Origin: Halobacillus sp. A1
GTDB lineage: Bacteria > Bacillota > Bacilli > Bacillales > Halobacillaceae
Assembly (NCBI RefSeq): GCF_024189295.1
Contig: NZ_JAIZEN010000011.1
Coordinates: 58,934 to 122,933, forward strand
Direction of reading: 5' to 3'
DNA length: 64,000 nt
Shown here: piece by piece, positions 59,627 through 64,000 of the stretch
How positions within the stretch are numbered: the stretch's first letter is position 1
How the letters are laid out: each line of letters starts with the position of its first letter
Made by a program: the position numbers and the translations under genes
The notes under the pieces: generated by a model
Told to the model about the DNA's origin: nothing
Seen by the model: only the letters and a program-made list of their open reading frames with translations
Database searches by the model: none

Positions 59627-59897
59627 TACCGTGCTAAGCGGGGAGGTAGCGGTGCCCTGTACTCGCAATCCGCTATAGCGAGGCCGAATCCCCACTCCAG
59701 GTGGTTCGTTTTCAAGGTCTGCCTCATGAGAGTGGTGTTGACACCCAGGTCCCGCGCAACGAGAACCAGTGAACCCTGTCAGATCCGGAAGGAAGCAGCA
59801 GTAAGCTGATCATCTTGTGTGCCGCGGGGTCGCCTGGGTCGAGCCATAAACATGAGTAACGCTTGGGATCGAGCCATCGAAAGTGGGTGCACGGTAT
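59627..59897 (+). ncRNA. scr: Signal recognition particle RNA (large Bacillus type, scr)
   Basis: A 271-base RNA, the size of the B. subtilis SRP RNA. The ends pair (CCGTGC near 59629 with GCACGG near 59889). The Alu-like 5' part (GGGGAGGTAGCGGTGCC) and the S domain with the conserved tetraloop region GTCAGATCCGGAAGGAAGCA are both present. It forms the SRP with Ffh. A terminator follows. Confidence 0.96.
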
Positions 59898-59911
59898 ACA
59901 TATACGCACAC

Positions 59912-59951
59912 AAAGAGCCGTTATGAGATTTTTCATAGCGGTTCTTTTTTT
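59912..59951 (+). terminator. Terminator after the SRP RNA
   Basis: AGCCGTTATGA pairs with TCATAGCGGTT and a T-run follows. Confidence 0.85.
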
Positions 59952-59997
59952 AATGTTAGGATTTTTCAATTTGCAATCTTAAGGCCGTTTCTTAAGG

Positions 59998-60027
59998 TTC
60001 ACATCTAATCCTTAATTCAGTTATAAT
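59998..60027 (+). promoter_or_regulatory. Probable promoter of dnaX
   Basis: TTCACA (59998-60003), 18 bases, perfect TATAAT (60022-60027). Confidence 0.6.
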
Positions 60028-60058
60028 ATAAAAGAGACTAAAAAGGGAGAGCGGTTGA

Positions 60059-61771
60059 ATGAGTTATCAGGCACTGTATCGAGTTTGGCGCCCCAGGAAC
60101 TTCGAAGACGTAGTTGGACAAACTCATATTACCCGTACATTGCAGAATGCAATTGAGCAGGATAAATTTTCTCATGCTTATTTATTTTCCGGACCGCGAG
60201 GTACAGGAAAAACAAGTGCAGCGAAAATCTTTGCTAAAGCGGTGAACTGTGAAAAGGCCCCGATCAAGGAGCCGTGTAATGAGTGTTCGGCTTGTCTTGG
60301 GATTCAGGATGGATCGATCTCTGATGTCATTGAAATCGACGCCGCTTCAAATAACGGGGTCGAGCAAATTCGTGAAATCAGAGATAAAGTGAAATATGCT
60401 CCAAGCGCTGTCTCTTATAAGGTTTACATCATAGACGAAGTGCACATGCTTTCTATGGGAGCTTTCAACGCTCTCCTGAAAACATTAGAAGAGCCGCCAA
60501 AGCACGTCATTTTCATTTTGGCTACAACGGAACCGCATAAAATTCCGCTTACGATTATTTCCCGTTGTCAGCGTTTCGATTTTAAAAGGATTACCCAGCA
60601 ATCGATGGTCGAACGTATGGAAAAAATCACACATGCCGAAGAAATCACGATAGGTCGTGAAGCTCTGGAAATCGTAGCGCTGTCTGCAGAAGGCGGCATG
60701 CGTGATGCACTCAGCTTATTGGACCAGGCCGTGTCCTACAGTGAAGATGAAGTCAACGTGGAAGATGTATTAGCTGTAACGGGTTCTGTATCTCAGGCGA
60801 AACTTTCTGAGGTCATTCATGCTCTGAACGACAAGCAGGTGAATGAAGCGCTTGGTGCGGTGGATGATTTAATCCAGAGTGGAAATGATCCTGGCCGCTT
60901 CGTATTTGATTTAATTTATTACTTGCGCGATATTTTGTTATATCAAAGTGCCCCTGACTTAAAGCATAATTTAGAGAGGGCGATTCCAGATGAGTCTTTT
61001 GAGGCTCTTTCAGGAAGTTTGTCAGCAGGATGGATCCAGCAGACGATTCGCGAACTGAATCAATGTCAGCAGGAAATGAAATGGACGACCAGCCCGAAGG
61101 TTTTTATCGAAATTTCCATCTTGAATATTGTCGACCACCAGCCGGCTGCCGAAGCTGGTATAGATTCGGAAGTCGTCAGTAAGCTTACGCAAAAGCTTGA
61201 TAAACTGGAGAAAGAATTAGCTGAATTGAAAGCTAATCCTCCTGCTGGAGGTCAAGCTCCAGCTCAAGCGGCACAGCCTCAGAAGCGCAGTCCTGCAAGA
61301 TCGAATAGAAACGGTTATAATGTACCATATGACCGGATTCGGATTGTATTGAGTGAAGCTTCTAAGGAAGAGCTGAAACAAGTGCAAGCCCAGTGGCCCG
61401 CTTTTATGGAGCGGCTCAAACAAACGAATGCTCCGGCTCATGCTACTTTATTGAACAGCAGACCGAGTGCAGCTTCATCAAAAGCCCTGATTTTAGCGTT
61501 CCGGTATGACATTCACTGTTCTCTGGCGTTAGAGCACCAGAAAACGATTGAACCTCTGCTTACAGAGTTCACAGGGAAACCATTGAACCTCATTCCGATC
61601 CCAGTAGAAAAGTGGAAGGAATTGCGTGAGGAATATGTACGTAAGCAAAAAAGTGATGGTGATGGGGAAGAAAGCCAATCATCAGCTGAAGATGGGGAAG
61701 AGGAAGAAGACCCCCTTATTTCTGAAGCTAGGAAATTAGCTGGTGATGATCTTATAGAAATTCAAGACTAA
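60059..61771 (+). CDS. dnaX: DNA polymerase III subunit gamma/tau
   Basis: A 570-residue AAA+ clamp-loader subunit. Walker A GPRGTGKT, a zinc site of four cysteines (CEKAPIKEPCNECSAC), Walker B YIIDEVHML and the SRC motif ISRCQRFDF are clear. The C-terminal third is a proline/alanine-rich linker and an acidic tail. RBS AAAGGGAGAG. It is the first gene of the conserved dnaX-yaaK-recR unit. Confidence 0.97.
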   Translation: MSYQALYRVWRPRNFEDVVGQTHITRTLQNAIEQDKFSHAYLFSGPRGTGKTSAAKIFAKAVNCEKAPIKEPCNECSACLGIQDGSISDVIEIDAASNNGVEQIREIRDKVKYAPSAVSYKVYIIDEVHMLSMGAFNALLKTLEEPPKHVIFILATTEPHKIPLTIISRCQRFDFKRITQQSMVERMEKITHAEEITIGREALEIVALSAEGGMRDALSLLDQAVSYSEDEVNVEDVLAVTGSVSQAKLSEVIHALNDKQVNEALGAVDDLIQSGNDPGRFVFDLIYYLRDILLYQSAPDLKHNLERAIPDESFEALSGSLSAGWIQQTIRELNQCQQEMKWTTSPKVFIEISILNIVDHQPAAEAGIDSEVVSKLTQKLDKLEKELAELKANPPAGGQAPAQAAQPQKRSPARSNRNGYNVPYDRIRIVLSEASKEELKQVQAQWPAFMERLKQTNAPAHATLLNSRPSAASSKALILAFRYDIHCSLALEHQKTIEPLLTEFTGKPLNLIPIPVEKWKELREEYVRKQKSDGDGEESQSSAEDGEEEEDPLISEARKLAGDDLIEIQD

Positions 61772-61800
61772 AGGTAAACAATTAAAGGAGGAGTTTTATT

Positions 61801-62118
61801 ATGCGTGGCGGAGGAAACATGAACAATATGATGAAACAAATGCAGAAAATGCAGAAGAAAATGATGAAGGCTCAAGAGGAACTTCACGAAGAAACTTTTG
61901 AAGCGGCAGCCGGCGGTGGCATGGTTAAAGTTACTGCTAATGGTAAAAAAGAGATTACAGATGTAGAAATTAATGAAGAAGTTGTCGATCCTGATGATAT
62001 AGAAATGCTTCAAGATTTAATTATTACGGCTATGAACGATGTCATTAAACAAGTTGATGATAAAACGAATGATACTATGGGAGAATTCACGAAGGGTATG
62101 CCTGGAGGAATGTTTTAG
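61801..62118 (+). CDS. yaaK: YbaB/EbfC-family nucleoid-associated protein YaaK
   Basis: A 105-residue DNA-binding protein: methionine-rich start ([20 protein letters not shown]), then [20 protein letters not shown] and [19 protein letters not shown], typical of YbaB/EbfC. It binds the nucleoid and is linked with RecR-dependent repair. AGGAGGAG precedes the ATG, 29 bases after dnaX. Confidence 0.96.
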   Translation: MRGGGNMNNMMKQMQKMQKKMMKAQEELHEETFEAAAGGGMVKVTANGKKEITDVEINEEVVDPDDIEMLQDLIITAMNDVIKQVDDKTNDTMGEFTKGMPGGMF

Positions 62119-62129
62119 GAGGAGTTTTC

Positions 62130-62726
62130 ATGTACTACCCAGAACCGATATCAAAACTGATTGACAGTTTTACAAAGCTGCCAGGGATCGGCCCTAAGAC
62201 GGCTGTCCGCCTGGCTTTTTTTGTCCTTGAAATGGAAGATGATGATGTTCTCGATTTTGGGAAGGCGCTCGTTAATGCAAAAAGGGAGCTAACGCATTGT
62301 TCTACGTGCGGACACATTACAGATCAGGATCCATGCTCCATCTGTCAGGATGAAAGCCGTGATCAAAAAGTGATCTGTGTAGTCCAGGACCCTAAAGACG
62401 TAATCGCTATGGAAAAAATGAAGGAATTCACCGGTAAGTATCATGTGCTTCATGGAGCCATCTCTCCAATGGATGGAATTGGACCTGAGGATATCAATGT
62501 TCCTAGCCTCATCAACCGTTTAAAAGATGAAGGTGTGGAAGAATTGATATTAGCTACCAATCCGAATATAGAGGGAGAAGCTACGGCCATGTATATTTCA
62601 CGATTAGTGAAGCCGTCCGGGATACGCATGACAAGGATTGCCCACGGACTGCCTGTTGGCGGGGATTTGGAATATGCAGATGAAGTCACCTTGTCAAAAG
62701 CTCTTGAAGGAAGAAGAGATTTATAA
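62130..62726 (+). CDS. recR: Recombination protein RecR
   Basis: A 198-residue RecR. A helix-hairpin-helix ([15 protein letters not shown]), a zinc finger ([16 protein letters not shown]), a Toprim domain with [12 protein letters not shown] and the Walker B-like [16 protein letters not shown] are visible. It acts with RecF and RecO in gap repair. AGGAGGAG precedes ATG. Confidence 0.98.
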   Translation: MYYPEPISKLIDSFTKLPGIGPKTAVRLAFFVLEMEDDDVLDFGKALVNAKRELTHCSTCGHITDQDPCSICQDESRDQKVICVVQDPKDVIAMEKMKEFTGKYHVLHGAISPMDGIGPEDINVPSLINRLKDEGVEELILATNPNIEGEATAMYISRLVKPSGIRMTRIAHGLPVGGDLEYADEVTLSKALEGRRDL

Positions 62727-62825
62727 TTTCAATCGGCAAGCCAGGGGAGCTTTTTCCGTGTTTCTTCCTATATGTATAATAATATGGCCGCACTTACCGC
62801 TATTGGGGAAAAGGGTGGATGGATC

Positions 62826-63041
62826 GTGTTAACGAAGAAAAAAGCCAAAAAGAAAGCTATGGATCAGCAGCTCTTAGCTGACATCAAACGAATGAAGCAC
62901 GAGTGGGAAGCGTTAGAAAATATTATTGAACACAGTATCGAGCCGAGTGAACAAGGTATACTGGATGTATCTTTAGCCAAAGCCAAATATCTTTATCTAT
63001 TGAGAGAAGCAAGGCATAGAAAAGTGAACGCTCTTTCATAA
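62826..63041 (+). CDS. yaaL: YaaL-family protein
   Basis: A 71-residue protein with the YaaL layout: basic start (TKKKAKKKA), KHEWEALENIIEHSIEPSE and AKAKYLYLLREARHRKV. Function unknown. I chose GTG 62826 behind GGGTGGA; the longer frame (62772) lacks a site. It is between recR and bofA as in B. subtilis. Confidence 0.9.
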   Translation: MLTKKKAKKKAMDQQLLADIKRMKHEWEALENIIEHSIEPSEQGILDVSLAKAKYLYLLREARHRKVNALS

Positions 63042-63113
63042 GCAAAAGGAATAACTCTCTGGAGAAAGGCATAACTTGTACTAAGAAATGCTATTTACCC
63101 AGGGGGTTTTTTA

Positions 63114-63377
63114 ATGGATCCGGTGCTCGTCATTCTTTTGATAGGTCTCGCCATTCCTATATTGCTCATTGTAGGTATGCCTGCTTCACCCATTAAGTGG
63201 CTTGGACAGGCTTTAATGAGGGTTGTCATTGCAGTCATTCTATTATTCTTCGTAAATTTATTTGGTGCTCAGTTTGGACTTCATATTCCTATTAATGGTT
63301 TTACGGCGATCGCTTCTGCGGTCCTGGGGATCCCGGGAGTTCTATCTCTTGTCGCTATCCATCTATGGGTCTTATAA
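63114..63377 (+). CDS. bofA: Pro-sigma-K processing inhibitor BofA
   Basis: An 87-residue membrane protein with two to three hydrophobic segments and the BofA pattern: PIKWLGQALMRVVIAVILLF then NLFGAQFGLHIPINGFTAIA and GIPGVLSLVAIH. BofA holds the SpoIVFB protease inactive until the forespore signals, timing sigma-K activation. Its presence next to an rRNA operon is the B. subtilis order. Confidence 0.95.
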   Translation: MDPVLVILLIGLAIPILLIVGMPASPIKWLGQALMRVVIAVILLFFVNLFGAQFGLHIPINGFTAIASAVLGIPGVLSLVAIHLWVL

Positions 63378-63415
63378 AAACGAGTGGAGTGATCAAAACT
63401 CTGCTCGTTTTTTAT
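63377..63415 (+). terminator. Terminator after bofA
   Basis: AAAACGAG pairs with CTCGTTTT around a GAGT/ACTC inner stem, then a T-run. Confidence 0.8.
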
Positions 63416-63473
63416 TTGCCCTTGTTTTATTTAGAGGGGCGGTGAAAGTAAAAGTCTCACCAATCTTATGTTG

Positions 63474-63516
63474 AGATCCCATGAAGAGCCAGCCCGAGGA
63501 AGCTCACCGTACGCCA
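63474..63516. repeat. Internal fragment of the palindromic element
   Basis: AGCCCGAGGAAGCTCACCGT and ACGCC match an interior stretch of copy D (54497-54615) without interruption. Confidence 0.7.
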
Positions 63517-63661
63517 TACCGGACTTTTAAGAACTATCTTTCGTCGCGCAAAAGGACTGGATATATTAAAACTGAATCTCAGGATAAAGGATCTTATCAA
63601 CTCAGAAATGAAATGCAGCAGAGTCTATTTTAAAAGTTTCATAGTTTTTTATTAAAAGGGG

Positions 63662-63690
63662 TTGCGTATATTTTTCACGCATGGTATATT
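63662..63690 (+). promoter_or_regulatory. rRNA operon promoter P1
   Basis: TTGCGT (63662-63667), 17 bases, TATATT (63685-63690). Confidence 0.75.
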
Positions 63691-63759
63691 ATTTCTTGTC
63701 GCGTTAAAAGCGCGTCAGCAGCTAACACAAATCAGCGAAATATCATTTTAAAAAAGTTG

Positions 63760-63788
63760 TTGACTTAAATAACTATAAATGATATATT
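63760..63788 (+). promoter_or_regulatory. rRNA operon promoter P2
   Basis: TTGACT (63760-63765), 17 bases, TATATT (63783-63788). The leader that follows contains the Bacillus antitermination-like segment GATCTTTGAAAACTGAAC (near 63825) and a processing stem around 63861. Confidence 0.85.
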
Positions 63789-63931
63789 AATTAAGTCGCT
63801 GTTTTGAAGCGGCAAACAACATTTGATCTTTGAAAACTGAACGAACCAACCAGTACGTCAAGTCTTCTTTCTATTAAAGAAGGAAGTAAAACAAGCACAT
63901 TCGGTGTGCAAATGAGCAAGTCAAACTAACT

Positions 63932-64000
63932 TTTATGGAGAGTTTGATCCTGGCTCAGGACGAACGCTGGCGGCGTGCCTAATACATGCAAGTCGAGCGC
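63932..64000 (+). rRNA. 16S ribosomal RNA, first ~69 bases
   Basis: The sequence contains GAGAGTTTGATCCTGGCTCA and GACGAACGCTGGCGGCGTGC, the universal 5' end of bacterial 16S rRNA. The gene continues beyond the window. It corresponds in position to rrnA of B. subtilis. Confidence 0.98.

Overview
The window is a piece of low-GC Gram-positive (Bacillaceae) chromosome spanning the replication origin. The gene order rpmH-oriC-dnaA-dnaN-yaaA-recF-remB-gyrB-gyrA ... yaaC-guaB-dacA-pdxST-serS ... dck-dgk ... scr-dnaX-yaaK-recR-yaaL-bofA-16S follows the Bacillus subtilis plan. Spore genes (splAB, yaaH/sleL, bofA, a YjcZ-type peptide) indicate an endospore former. The gas vesicle locus and acidic proteins suggest an aquatic or moderately halophilic relative (Halobacillus/Pontibacillus-like); this genus-level guess is inference.

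Layout. 1-1640: a partial unknown gene and the spore photoproduct lyase operon splAB. 1653-10886: a minus-strand gas vesicle region. It has a 12-gene operon (a repeat protein, gvpA, gvpO/R, gvpN, F, G, L, S, K, J, T, U), an EamA transporter, and a four-gene DUF948/YtxH set with a good sigma-B-type promoter. 11211-15158: an SDR stress dehydrogenase, two small membrane proteins, endonuclease VIII, a phosphoesterase and an alpha/beta hydrolase. 15221-22032: rsmG-mnmG-mnmE and khpB-yidC-rnpA-rpmH, all on minus. 22140-24200: a bipartite oriC around dnaA. 24214-32436: dnaN to gyrA. 32524-43674: HD-GYP-like gene, yaaC, guaB, dacA, pdxST, T-box-serS, tRNA-Ser, dck-dgk, tRNA-Arg, K+ channel. 43828-45586: a phage-like lysis module (holin, XRE repressor, amidase) with three operator-like palindromes. 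45620-54000: molybdate ABC transporter, M50 protease, small genes, aldA, queF, acsA. 54020: a parS site. 54797-59010: lysine N-hydroxylase, YfkM, DUF3891 and SleL. 59096-64000: tadA, SRP RNA, dnaX-yaaK-recR-yaaL-bofA, rRNA promoters and the first bases of a 16S gene.

The most interesting features are: the extended gas vesicle locus with two repeat-bearing accessory proteins and a linked DUF948/YtxH cassette; a family of ~118-bp intergenic palindromes whose terminal arms covary between copies; the absence of noc-soj-spo0J next to rsmG although a parS site is present; a holin/XRE/amidase lysis module beside the origin; and DnaA boxes outside oriC upstream of mnmE. No CRISPR array, insertion sequence or restriction system was seen.
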